Assembly (NCBI GenBank): GCA_039105265.1
Contig: JAPFFF010000005.1
Location: 6,991,501-7,055,500, forward strand
DNA: 64,000 nucleotides
Origin: Tritrichomonas musculus
Taxonomy: Eukaryota; Parabasalia; Tritrichomonadida; Tritrichomonadidae
Direction: 5' to 3'
Part shown: positions 44,001 through 52,488 of the stretch, piece by piece
How positions within the stretch are numbered: position 1 is the stretch's first letter
Layout: every line of letters begins with the position of its first letter
Notes under the pieces: model-generated
The model's input: the letters and a program-made list of their open reading frames with translations, nothing else
Told to the model about the DNA's origin: nothing
The model's database searches: none
Position numbers and translations under genes: made by a program

Positions 44001-44246
44001 TGGAAAACACCCAAAATCTGCTTTAAAAGATGCTGAAGCATATTGAGGTGAAATTATTTTTGGAAAAGGTATAATACTTGAAAAAGTCCCCATATCGCTT
44101 AATGCATCTACATGTTCGTATTTAATATCTTTTGGAGAAGTAAAAAGATTGGAATAAAACTGTGAGTAATTCTGATCCTTTTTTCTAATTTGATTATCTA
44201 TCTTGATCGCTGAACGAATGTTATTGGTATCCTTTTCCTCCTCCAT
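41019..44246 (-). CDS. Nup155/Nup170-type nucleoporin fused to C-terminal EF-hands
   Basis: The protein has 1075 residues. Residues about 50-480 match the Nup155 N-terminal beta-propeller: SDMGTFSSIIPFPKI, FPEIRRFYCIIDNMLFLW, RYTLVVATPKYIKIY, GRIFLIKYD and NDLGWIDPLIW-like segments. A helical solenoid follows (about 480-945), shorter than in animal or yeast homologues. The last 128 residues are calmodulin-like: DQDRNGRLDYKE (961-972) and DQNKDGKLTFYE (1056-1067) are canonical calcium-binding loops, with degenerate hands between. Nup155 is an inner-ring scaffold of the nuclear pore and is not known to carry EF-hands. The frame is continuous with no intron. The ATG at 44246 starts MEEEKDTNN. 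The nucleoporin call is strong; the effect of calcium is inference. Confidence 0.9.
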   Translation of the reverse strand: MEEEKDTNNIRSAIKIDNQIRKKDQNYSQFYSNLFTSPKDIKYEHVDALSDMGTFSSIIPFPKIISPQYASASFKADFGCFPEIRRFYCIIDNMLFLWSIGSKEPECIIEDGTVICCVCLCGVDPDLLAIDPNIRYTLVVATPKYIKIYKIKDQIIDNPKFYLIEIKFVASCITAGPDGQIFVGADCGRIFLIKYDITDTYKSTSIASNLSPLDFTYGIFPRILSALVGYSSPSIIQIVFDSSSSYIAAIDDKNHLRFFKYDNSSSCTVFSFENSDEYEISSVCSVPTTDSDNPLFIAFCKNGTRLLIRRSTSFRKLGNALAFQVISEKESPIEFGNDEVVCAQSFMGLTIIVGKKKVILFRGQRCKDENKVKNKNKVSHCEYYSVEKISGAGLSIGIANSDLGWIDPLIWQHHREPPTVYLLTASGGYRYRFATPSEQLIRVVVSSHGFTNKHVINYLSKCCKKYEPVANAILSSFQHPECDDWMIYMITQYSFANSLKSSQITKGIIVRISRILEPLWDSTILLSYTNAQNVFKWSVNSIFTEISPISIKQLEHTRQWMQKYLDNLLSNTKTTVYKTSTLILREKEEIKILSSFISIVIQILSFLGYLGQQLKRLLTQLMEIWKNDKEKGIQYQILTNTTFGDCLVDFDKFVETLRDFTKLIFTKVRLTPELNRLAHQLIDNCPAISPISNAEYQVTEGVNNLADIELGYRPQERKAFFPLAVNPFIEYSESLDDPNNFKTIISNFVKMDGIPQAISIIEAKIKSLDPSNRALQFYKNNFDKRDKMGCEIYNKLIDFLLLPLGIIQTSPGGIENLLKSKMEIIHIFVFFDLLQKNPEKLVLLDSPYVADFIKNYKKELLWKYYLIHKKDSLIYKEIKERFSFSQRDDTSSSEVELNEKIQMLQIALHYARNSNASIDEIDKICKSIDSINESKKKYFSNIQKVTSEKKQKMRELFDEIDQDRNGRLDYKELLDYYDNNEEYVDKIFRILKIPDNIKELTFEDIMFGEDLLQYSSIFESLLDQDDSLDKSKLDLFYRKIGKNPKENLDTYIREHDQNKDGKLTFYEATVFLGEN

Positions 44247-45196
44247 ATTTAATTGTGTTCAAATAATTCTGAATGAAACTGGTTAATCAAAATTGAATTT
44301 TAAATGATCGTTTATTTTGAAAATGATTTATATTACTAAAGATTTAAGTGAATTTAAATGCCAGTATTTGGTTTATTATATAAAAAGGACTTTTTAGCAT
44401 AGGATATTTATACTCTCAAATATTTATTAGAAAATGCTAAATTGACCTTATGGAGAATGACCTTTTTAGAATCTTCGAAAAACATTAAATATAGCATATT
44501 TAAATATGTCATTATGCGATTAGAGGGAAATTCTCTTCATATAAGCATTTGATTCAGTTCTATTTAGTTCGAGAATGTCTGATTAAAAGCATTTCGCATT
44601 ATGTATGAGAAATAGTTAGTGATTGTTAGTTTCATGCATATTAAACGATTTTAAAGTTTTTGATGGAGAATCTCTATTTTAAATAAGACACTGATCTTTA
44701 TATATATATATAAATGCAAATTATGCTATTCATCTATATACACCAATGCACATTAAAGAACTTTTCGGTATGAAATTTTCATAGTATTTCATTTTTTATT
44801 TGTATAAATATATAGACTTTTATTTGGATGCTGCAGGGAAAAAAACAACTAATCAATAAAGAAAATACACTTTTTGGATGTATGAATTAAGTAGTTTTAT
44901 CAATTGTCTTGGTATCTATATACAATTTCTATTTTGAGAGAAAATAAATAGTGTTTTTCAAACTAGAAATCAATTGTATGTTATTAATTTGCAGAATGCG
45001 TTTAATGATGAAAAAGAAAGAATAAAGTAAATGATTAGGGATGTATCACAAAATTGAAACAATAATAAACTCATTTGATAGTTTCAAAGAAAATATTTAA
45101 AAAAAATCATTTCATTTTGTTTTCATTTTAATTCGAATGAAGATGAAAAAATGTGATCATTCATACAAATAACTTCAAATCAGATAATAATCAGAA
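44247..45196. other. AT-rich intergenic region
   Basis: It contains the nucleoporin promoter (minus strand CAGTTTCATTCAG, initiator-like) and a TATATATATATA run near 44700. No gene was found. Confidence 0.5.
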
Positions 45197-45267
45197 GGAA
45201 CTTTCGTATAACGGTATTATATCAGGACCAGATTCTGGAGATCGAGGTTCGACTCCTCGAAGTTCCA
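45197..45267 (+). pseudogene. tRNA-like sequence 1 (Glu/Gln-type scaffold, abnormal anticodon loop)
   Basis: The acceptor stem is GGAACTT/AAGTTCC and the T arm is CGAGG TTCGACT CCTCG. The D arm starts GTATAACGGT. The best anticodon stem is TCAGG/TCTGG with loop ACCAGAT, which has C instead of the invariant U33; a self-complementary CCAGATTCTGG fills the arm. It is followed by a T-run. It is probably a tRNA relic. Confidence 0.6.
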
Positions 45268-45274
45268 TTTTTTT

Positions 45275-45317
45275 GTTCGATGGTCTGGAGATCGGGGTTC
45301 GACTCCTCTGGAATCCA
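45275..45317 (+). pseudogene. tRNA-like sequence 2 (3' half only)
   Basis: This repeats the 3' half of the neighbouring tRNA-like unit: TCTGGAGATCGGGGTTCGACT, then CCTCTGGAATCCA and a T-run. The 5' half is absent. It is eight bases from copy 1, so it is a local partial duplication. Confidence 0.6.
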
Positions 45318-45787
45318 CTTTTTTGTTCTTTTTTTTTTTTTTTAATTTATTTTGAATTCACGCATCCAGATCATCAATGATATTTGTGTCTCATAAAAAT
45401 AGTTTAAAAACCTCTAGACAGTACATAAATTAAGTAAAATTATAATATGACCTCCCAGAGTATTAGATGAAAAAAGATTCTTTGAATCAAAAACTTGATT
45501 AGATGCATATTTACCTAAATGAAATCCAATGATGAGCATTAATATTTATGAAATGCAAATAATTATGAAAATTGGCATGGTAAAAAATAAAAAATATTTA
45601 AATTGATACTTTCAAAGATTTTATCCAAAGAGCTCAAAAAGTATTTAAATTATACAAATGAATATTAAACAACAAAAAAACTGATTTTACTTTTACTTTT
45701 CTTTCATATAATTGTATAAATTTGTAATCGGAAGAAGAAAAAATGTATCATATATATCAATGAGATTTATAAAGATAATAACAGGAA

Positions 45788-45861
45788 GGAACTTTAGTAT
45801 AACGGATATTACACCGGGGTTCGATTGTCTGGAGATCGGGGTTCGACTCCTCGGGGTTCCA
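45788..45861 (+). pseudogene. tRNA-like sequence 3 (anticodon arm replaced)
   Basis: The acceptor stem is GGAACTT/GGGTTCC with two G-T pairs. The T arm is CGGGG TTCGACT CCTCG and the D arm GTATAACGGATATTAC. The anticodon arm reads CCGGGGTTCGATTGTCTGG, giving a 9-base loop whose sequence resembles a second T loop. No normal anticodon exists. A T-run follows. Confidence 0.6.
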
Positions 45862-46076
45862 CTTTTTTGCATTCTTTCATTTATCAACGCATACAGATTA
45901 TTAACCTCATTGGGGCTTGATCTATTTCGTTTGACAACAACAAAAAATATACAAAATCAATAAAATGATACATAAAATTAAATGAAAAATTTTACAAATT
46001 TGTTCTTTCAATTTTTTTTTTGAAATAAGAATAACTCAAATTACTAAAAAACATTTCTTTAGATATACGATTGAGA

Positions 46077-46149
46077 GCTCATGTGGCATAGTGGTAATTG
46101 CGTTCATCATCAAAGTGGAAGTTCAACGGTTCGAATCCGTTCATGGGCA
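46077..46149 (+). tRNA. tRNA with unusual anticodon loop (isotype undetermined)
   Basis: The 73-nt sequence folds as a cloverleaf. The acceptor stem is GCTCATG/CATGGGC with discriminator A. The D arm is GCATAGTGGTAATTGC and the T arm AACGG TTCGAAT CCGTT. A TTTTTT terminator follows. The 5-bp anticodon stem TTCAT/GTGGA gives the loop CATCAAA: A at position 33 and TCA at 34-36. A register shifted by one would give CAT (Met) after a U33 but with a mismatched stem. It could be a mutated elongator Met-like tRNA, a relic, or a nonstandard tRNA. Confidence 0.55.
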
Positions 46150-46504
46150 CTTTTTTGCTTTTTTTTTTTTTTTAATTTATAATTATGATTGCTGATCGTT
46201 GAGCCATGATTGCGCTTTTCATTAACACTTCTCACTTACCAAAGAGTGTTATAATTTGATTGGAGAATGAATTTTTTTTAAAAAAAACAAAAAACTTATT
46301 GGTATTGTAATTTTAATATTTGTACAGAGCTTCATACACTTTTTATGTTCAAAATGACAGTTAATTTAGCAAAATGATGCGCATATGCTATATATTTATA
46401 AAGAAATAGATAGACATCAAATAGATATAATTTTTTTTTTTTGTATTTTATTCTCGGCTCATTTCTCTATTGAATTTTCAATCATACTTTTTTTTTAAAT
46501 TTTT
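46150..46504. other. AT-rich intergenic region
   Basis: It lies between the tRNA and the truncated kinase gene. CTCATTTCTC near 46458 may be the old initiator of that gene. Nothing else is seen. Confidence 0.4.
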
Positions 46505-47844
46505 ATGAAGCAAGCAGTGCCGTCAACTATATCATTTCGAAATATTCCTCACAATTTTCTTGAAAACATTAAGAACAAGACTATTATTAATCTTTATTCA
46601 AGATTTATCTTTTTATATTTTACTTTTCGAAGATACAACGAGCAGGAAAGAAAAAATAATCAAGAATCCATTGAAAATCTTTTGTTTCATTCATTAAAAG
46701 ATTTCAAATTTATGACAATTTATTTGTGCAACAATAATCAAAACAAACAAGCATTTTTTATCAATAATAAAACAAAATCAGATAAAGAATTGGAAGATAA
46801 ATCTATTCCAATCATTGTTAATGCGTTTTTCTGTGCTGATGAGAAATTTCTTATTATTGAACAAATTAATCTCTCAACAATCAAGTCATTAATAAATAAA
46901 CTTCAAGACAGGGAGATAACAGTTTTAAATACAAGTCCTAAATTTGATACACTTGAAAAAACATCATCAGAGAAACAAATGAAAGAAGAAATCAGCAATT
47001 TTTGTCATGAATTTCAATCTGAAATCAATCAAAACGTATTTGTCAAAGCAACAATTTCACCTGTTGCGGGCTTCATAATTCGAAGATTCCTTTATCCAAG
47101 TCATTATTTCAAAGATTCTTCATTTTTCAATTTATATGATGAAAACAAAAAGAAAGAAGAAAACAAGAAAACAAAACTTTCTAAGTTATTCACATGTACG
47201 AATGTAGTTCAATATGTTTATCAACTTTTTCAATTTATTCAAGAAATGAACTCTATTGAAGAAGAAAAAGATAACAAATTGGAAGAAGCAGAATTTAAAT
47301 ATGAAGATTTTATAAAATTACGTTTAATAAATACAAATGAAGCAGGCAAATATTACCTTGTCATTCATCGTGAAAATTTCCACATCTTTATGATGAAAGA
47401 TCTCTGGAATGCAAACGAACCAAAACGAGAAATTGATTTTTGTAAGAAATATTCACATCGATGTTTTACACGGTTTTACGGATTTATAAAAGAGAAAAAA
47501 TCTGTCAAAGCAATAATTTATGAATACATGACAAACGGGACACTGAAAGAAAACAAAGATAAAATAGATCCGATTTTTTCATTAATAACGATTGATCGTC
47601 TTTTTGAAGGCCTTGAATATTTGTATTCAAAAAGATGACAAATGACATTGGCTCTATTTTATATACATCACCAGAACAAGACGAAGGCGGATATATTTCA
47701 TTTGGTACAGATATTTATTTTTTATATGAGAAACAAGATTTTTATTCCATCAATCCATATGATAAAGCATCCAGCCAATCGAAAAAAAGATTGTCGTCAA
47801 AAACATCAATACCAGTTAATTTTCAAAACCTTTACAAGTGTTGA
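46505..47844 (+). pseudogene. Broken kinase of the Sel1-kinase family
   Basis: A paralogue of the intact gene at 48528. The first 377 codons match its N-terminal region and kinase N-lobe (FIKLRLINTNEAGKYYLVIHRENFHIFMMKD, CKKYSHRCFTRFYGFIKE, YEYMTNG) up to FEGLEYLYSKR. The catalytic loop and the DFG region, about 40 residues in the paralogue, are missing. After a frame change the activation segment reappears (NDIGSILYTSPEQDEGGYISFGTDIYFLYE). A further C-lobe piece lies inverted just downstream. The Sel1 repeats are gone. The gene is clearly non-functional as a kinase; the N-terminal 377 residues could still be expressed. Confidence 0.75.
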
Positions 47845-48025
47845 TTTCTTGAATTATTGATGATAAAATTTCAGAATGTGTTGGTCGTTTATCTATGGAA
47901 GGTTCAATGCATCGCTTGTAAATATTTAAAGTGATCTTTTCTGTAAACCAATGAACATCTAAATATTTAAAGTGATCTTTCATCCCTGGCATAGCCAACT
48001 TTTCATTCATCCGATACAATAACAA
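47816..48025 (-). pseudogene. Inverted kinase C-lobe fragment
   Basis: On the minus strand the frame encodes a typical end of a kinase domain: MKDHFKYLDVHWFTEKITLN then YKRCIEPSIDKRPTHSEILSSIIQEIN, the region that follows the activation segment. It abuts the broken kinase on the other strand, so an inversion has split that gene. A 22-base direct repeat (AAATATTTAAAGTGATCTTT) occurs twice in it, at about 47921 and 47964. Confidence 0.65.
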
Positions 48026-48527
48026 AAGTAATTACTTGTAGTCTACCGGAAACCCCGGAACCATTTTTATTCACCTATTTTTGGCCTTTAACGGTAGCAA
48101 AAAGTACGTTAGTGGAAAAACCACATACCATTTTCTATTCAATTTTTCGATAAAAAAATTGATTAGATTGCATTTTAAAATACTAATATCTAAATATAAA
48201 AAAAATATTTTTAAATAATAATTATTATATATATGAACATTTTTTCTATATATATTTATATATATAATATTGATTCCAACTCTTTTATATAGAGATTTGG
48301 TGGTTTTTTTCCATTTGGTAGGGAGGGGGGTTACTCAAGACTATAACTCAATATAAAAAGTTTAAAATTTTCCATATTTTCCAAATTTCCAAATTTAATA
48401 TTATTAATAGATTTTGAGTCTATTTTGCTATTTTTATTGTTCAAATTTGATAAACATTAAAGCATGACATATTTTTTCTTCATATTTGGTCACTTCATTT
48501 TTAAATTTTCCAATATAAAATAGATAA
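48026..48527. other. Intergenic region upstream of the Sel1 kinase
   Basis: It holds short hairpin-prone motifs (GTGGAAAAACCAC at about 48112), a G-run (GGTAGGGAGGGGGG, about 48318) and TATA-rich simple sequence. GGTCACTTCATTTTT at about 48488 is an initiator-like match 30-40 bases before the ATG at 48528. Confidence 0.4.
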
Positions 48528-51500
48528 ATGTCATCTGATTTCATAGTTAATGAATATACTAATTTAATTAACAGTATCGGTGATGATTTTATAAAGAGCA
48601 TATGCTCAAAATTCGAAATAGTTACATTTCTTTCTTTCGAGAAGAATCCTGTCAAAACCGACGAAAACTACATCGATGCTCTTTTTAATTTTTTAAATAA
48701 GCATCAATTAATAATATATTATTTACCAAATCATATAAACAACATCAAAGCGGTGGTATGTGTAGAAGGAAAATGCGTTATTTTCGAACAATTTGATATT
48801 ATCAATTTCGAATCAACATTAATGAAAATCAAAGGAATAACAATTAATGTTTCCGAACCTGATCAACATTTATCAGAAGAAATTTCTTCAATTGAAAGAA
48901 CATTTTCAAAAACCATCAAAAACAATCCATTATTTCGAATAATAATGAGACCTATTTTGGCTTTTATTATCCGAAGATTTTTTTATCCAACTTATTATTT
49001 TAAAAAACCGGATTTTTTTACCTTTAATAAGAAATATAATAAACCAAACTTTATAAATACATTCAATAGTTGGTTTCAATCAAAAAGTTGCAAAGAAATG
49101 ATGGATGATAATATTGAACAATTTTTTGAAAATAAAGACGAAGAAAAACCTATTTTGCTCAATTTCAAAGAAGATGAATTTATTAAATTAAGAACAATTT
49201 ATAACAAGCAATTATCTATTTATTATTTGGTGATTCACAAGGATAGTTTATATCTTTTTTTAATGAAAAAATATAGTACTTTGGAAAAAAACAAATTTAA
49301 ACTTCACGAAATATCATTTTGCGAAAATTATTCGCATCATTGCTTTACCAAAGTCTATGGGTTTCTAAAAAATGAAGGTCAAGTAACAGGCATAATATAT
49401 GAATATTTATGCAATGATAATTTAACAAAGTTTTATAAAAGCAATAAACACAATAACGAAATATTTAAAATAATGACTTCAAAAAGAGTTTTTGAAGGAA
49501 TAAATTATCTCCAATCGAAATCCCTCATTCACAGAGATTTAAAACCAGATAATATTCTTATCGATCATGATTACAGAGCATATATATCAGACTATGAAAC
49601 AATTCGTAAAGTTACTGATCAAAATGAAGAATACACTTATGATATCGGTTCATCATTTTATGGATCTCCAGAACAATTGAATGGAGATAATATTTCTCCT
49701 CAAACCGATATATATTCATATGGCTTAATATTGAAATTCATTTATAACCAAAAAAATTCATCCAAATTCAAATCATTAATAGATTCATGCACAATGAGTG
49801 ATCCAAATAAAAGAATTAGCATTAAAGGAATTACTGATTTTCTATCTGATGAAATTAAAAATTTTAATGACCTTAATAAGATATCTTTATCAGATAACAT
49901 TCATCTGCTATCTCAGTATCTACATGAAAATATTAGTATTTTAAAAATAAATGGATGGAATCAAGAACAAATTAATGATTATTTTTATAAGAGTTATATA
50001 TTGTTTCTATCCGAATTCAAAAAAAATGAAGAGAAAAAATCATTTGCATTAAATAATTTAGGTAATTTATATATGAATGGAAAAGGTTTAGAAAAGAATT
50101 ATTCAAAAGCAAAAAAATATTATCAGAAGGCAGAAAAACTCAAAAATTCTTATGCAACTAATAGTATTGGCAATTTTTATAAGACTGGCATACTTGGTGA
50201 AAAGAATTATTTAAAAGCAATTGAATATTACAGAAGGGCATCAATGATGGAAAATCCTGAATCTTTTTACAATTTAGGCTTTTTGTATTTAACTGGAAAA
50301 GGTTTCAAAAGAGATCTTGTCAAAGCCTATGAATATTTTATGAAAGGTGCTGACTTAAAAAATGTTAATAGTTATAGAATGCTAGCATTATTGCATTTAT
50401 ATGGAGAAGAACCAATTGAACAGAATTCTCAAAAGGCAAAAGAATATTATGATAAAGCAATCAAACTTAATGATTCCAATTCAATTGTTAGTAAAGCGTT
50501 ATTATATTATTATGGAGATTCGGTAGAAAAAGATTATTTAAAAGCAAGAGAATTATTTCTTTTAGCAGCTAATAAGAACGTTGCAAATGCATTTTATAAT
50601 TTGGGGAAAATGTATAAAAGAGGTGACATAGGTAAACGTGACTATGATAAAGCTATACATTATTTTAAAATAGCAGCAAGACTTAAGCAACCAGATTCGT
50701 ATTATTATTTAGGAAAACTATATTTTAAAGGACAAGGAGTTCCACAGGATTATAAAATGGCCAAATCATATTATGAAATAGGATCCGAGCTAAATGAACC
50801 TTATTCATCATACAAATTAGGAATTATGTATGAAAATGGTATTGGTGTTAAACAAGATTACAAAAAGGCCGAACAATACTTTAAAAAAGCTGGCGAAAAC
50901 CATTATTTTTCTGGCGTTTTCAAATTAGGAACTTATTATAACAACGGTGATATTTTTCAAATAGATATTGATAAAGCAATTAGTTATTTTGAAATGTGCA
51001 TTCAAACTAAAAAGGAAAAATATTTATTAGAATTGAATGAATATTTTAATATAAAACGTAACTTTGAACATTACCCTGCATACAATGAATTAGGTCTTAT
51101 TTATATTATATCAGATGAAAAAAGAAATCTAAATGCGGCTGTTGATTTCATTAGAATAGCTGCCCATAGTGAATATCCATTTGGACAAAATAATTATGGA
51201 TTGTTGAATCAAATTTATTTAAATAATTTGGACGAAGCAAGGTATATGTATGAAAGAGCATCTAAACATAATTTTGCACCAGCAGAATATAACTTTGGTC
51301 ATATATACGAAGAAAAAGGAAATTTGGTAGAAGCTTATAAACTATATGAAAGAGCTTCAAAACATGAAGATCAAGAGATGATATTTCATAGCATCAAAAG
51401 ATATGATAAAAGATTAAAATATTCAACAATTTTTATAACAACATTGGCTGAATTAAAATTGATTCTTTATTATTTATCCTTGGAAACTTATAATTCTGAT

Positions 51501-51995
51501 AAAGTTCAGATATATTTCAACAAAATTTTCACAAAATTTAAAAAATATCTTGAAAATGAATATTTTCCATTGGTTATTGGCGAAAAGTGTGAAAACATTT
51601 TTCATTTAATATGTAACACATTTTTTAATAATACTGATGACATCAATATTGATGAAACAATTCAATATGAAAAATACTGCTTGCAAAAAAAACATAAACA
51701 ACAAACAATTGAAAATATTAATGATATGAAAAATATTTTTGAATACAAATCACAAAAATTATTAAAAGATGTTTTAACTGATAGAAATATTCGAGAAAGA
51801 TTTATGTTGAATATTGCTGAAATGATTGATTTAATGAATTCAATTCTGTATAAGCCACCTTATTTAATTCTTTTTGAAAGAATTCAGATAAATAAAAAAA
51901 CACCTGAACATCTGATTTCTTCAAATAAGATCATCAGTGATATTAATAATGAATTTTATAATGGATTTGATATTAATATTGAAGAAATAAAATAA
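48528..51995 (+). CDS. Sel1-repeat protein kinase (atypical, DYE instead of DFG)
   Basis: The protein has 1155 residues. An unrecognised N-terminal region (1-200) is followed by a protein kinase domain (about 215-455) with catalytic loop HRDLKPDN at about 335-342, activation-segment end GSPEQ, and TDIYSYGLIL. The DFG metal-binding motif is SDYE and no Gly-rich loop is visible, so catalysis may be weak or altered. From about 505 to 960 there are ten or more Sel1/TPR-like repeats (ALNNLGNLYMNGKGLEKNYSKA and so on). The C-terminal 190 residues are helical and unassigned. Kinase-Sel1 fusions form a large family in trichomonads, probably acting as signalling scaffolds (inference). A broken paralogue lies just upstream and a remnant downstream. 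Confidence 0.85.
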   Translation: MSSDFIVNEYTNLINSIGDDFIKSICSKFEIVTFLSFEKNPVKTDENYIDALFNFLNKHQLIIYYLPNHINNIKAVVCVEGKCVIFEQFDIINFESTLMKIKGITINVSEPDQHLSEEISSIERTFSKTIKNNPLFRIIMRPILAFIIRRFFYPTYYFKKPDFFTFNKKYNKPNFINTFNSWFQSKSCKEMMDDNIEQFFENKDEEKPILLNFKEDEFIKLRTIYNKQLSIYYLVIHKDSLYLFLMKKYSTLEKNKFKLHEISFCENYSHHCFTKVYGFLKNEGQVTGIIYEYLCNDNLTKFYKSNKHNNEIFKIMTSKRVFEGINYLQSKSLIHRDLKPDNILIDHDYRAYISDYETIRKVTDQNEEYTYDIGSSFYGSPEQLNGDNISPQTDIYSYGLILKFIYNQKNSSKFKSLIDSCTMSDPNKRISIKGITDFLSDEIKNFNDLNKISLSDNIHLLSQYLHENISILKINGWNQEQINDYFYKSYILFLSEFKKNEEKKSFALNNLGNLYMNGKGLEKNYSKAKKYYQKAEKLKNSYATNSIGNFYKTGILGEKNYLKAIEYYRRASMMENPESFYNLGFLYLTGKGFKRDLVKAYEYFMKGADLKNVNSYRMLALLHLYGEEPIEQNSQKAKEYYDKAIKLNDSNSIVSKALLYYYGDSVEKDYLKARELFLLAANKNVANAFYNLGKMYKRGDIGKRDYDKAIHYFKIAARLKQPDSYYYLGKLYFKGQGVPQDYKMAKSYYEIGSELNEPYSSYKLGIMYENGIGVKQDYKKAEQYFKKAGENHYFSGVFKLGTYYNNGDIFQIDIDKAISYFEMCIQTKKEKYLLELNEYFNIKRNFEHYPAYNELGLIYIISDEKRNLNAAVDFIRIAAHSEYPFGQNNYGLLNQIYLNNLDEARYMYERASKHNFAPAEYNFGHIYEEKGNLVEAYKLYERASKHEDQEMIFHSIKRYDKRLKYSTIFITTLAELKLILYYLSLETYNSDKVQIYFNKIFTKFKKYLENEYFPLVIGEKCENIFHLICNTFFNNTDDINIDETIQYEKYCLQKKHKQQTIENINDMKNIFEYKSQKLLKDVLTDRNIRERFMLNIAEMIDLMNSILYKPPYLILFERIQINKKTPEHLISSNKIISDINNEFYNGFDINIEEIK

Positions 51996-52096
51996 TATCT
52001 AGACGAATCTTTTCTGAACATGAATTAAACATGATATGAATGTTTTTTACATCTCCATCTTCAAATTTGTTGTTTCTCTTTCATCTGCTGCTGTTT

Positions 52097-52256
52097 CTTA
52101 TTGATTTTGATGGAATGATTTGTGAAGATGAACAAAAAGTGACAGAAGATACAACGAAGGATCTTGGGTCATTATTTTATCATCCTCCAGAAATTACTGA
52201 CCGTGGTGTTTGATTTTCTGAAGACTCAATTTATTTCAGTTTTTCAATTATTTTAA
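52097..52256 (+). pseudogene. Remnant of another Sel1-kinase paralogue
   Basis: Translation gives LIDFDGMICEDEQKVTED, then TKDLGSLFYHPPEITDRGV, a TGA, and FSEDSIYFSFSIILK. This lines up with the activation segment of the neighbouring kinase (ILIDHDYRAYISDYE...YDIGSSFYGSPEQ...TDIYSYGLILK). Only this short part is left, which supports tandem duplication and decay of the family here. Confidence 0.6.
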
Positions 52257-52480
52257 AAAATAAAATTTAATATCAAATTAGATTCAATTGATCTTAAATC
52301 ATTTAAATGAAATAAAAATATATTTATAAAATAATATTAAAATAAATTTGATTTATTAATATACTATTTTCAAAGATATACTTATTATATAAATTGAATA
52401 AATAATAAACATGTTTTAATAATAGCATTATTGTTTGCATTCAATAAGTTTGGAAAATTGAATGAAATTGAGAGGTTTTT
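52213..52480. other. AT-rich spacer
   Basis: AT-rich DNA between the kinase remnant and the target duplication of the 845-bp element. No feature is seen. Confidence 0.4.
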
Positions 52481-52488
52481 ATGCCTAG

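Noticed and set aside
45153-45380. 75-codon frame over the tRNA-like cluster
   Set aside because: The frame runs through two tRNA-like units and is a chance opening.
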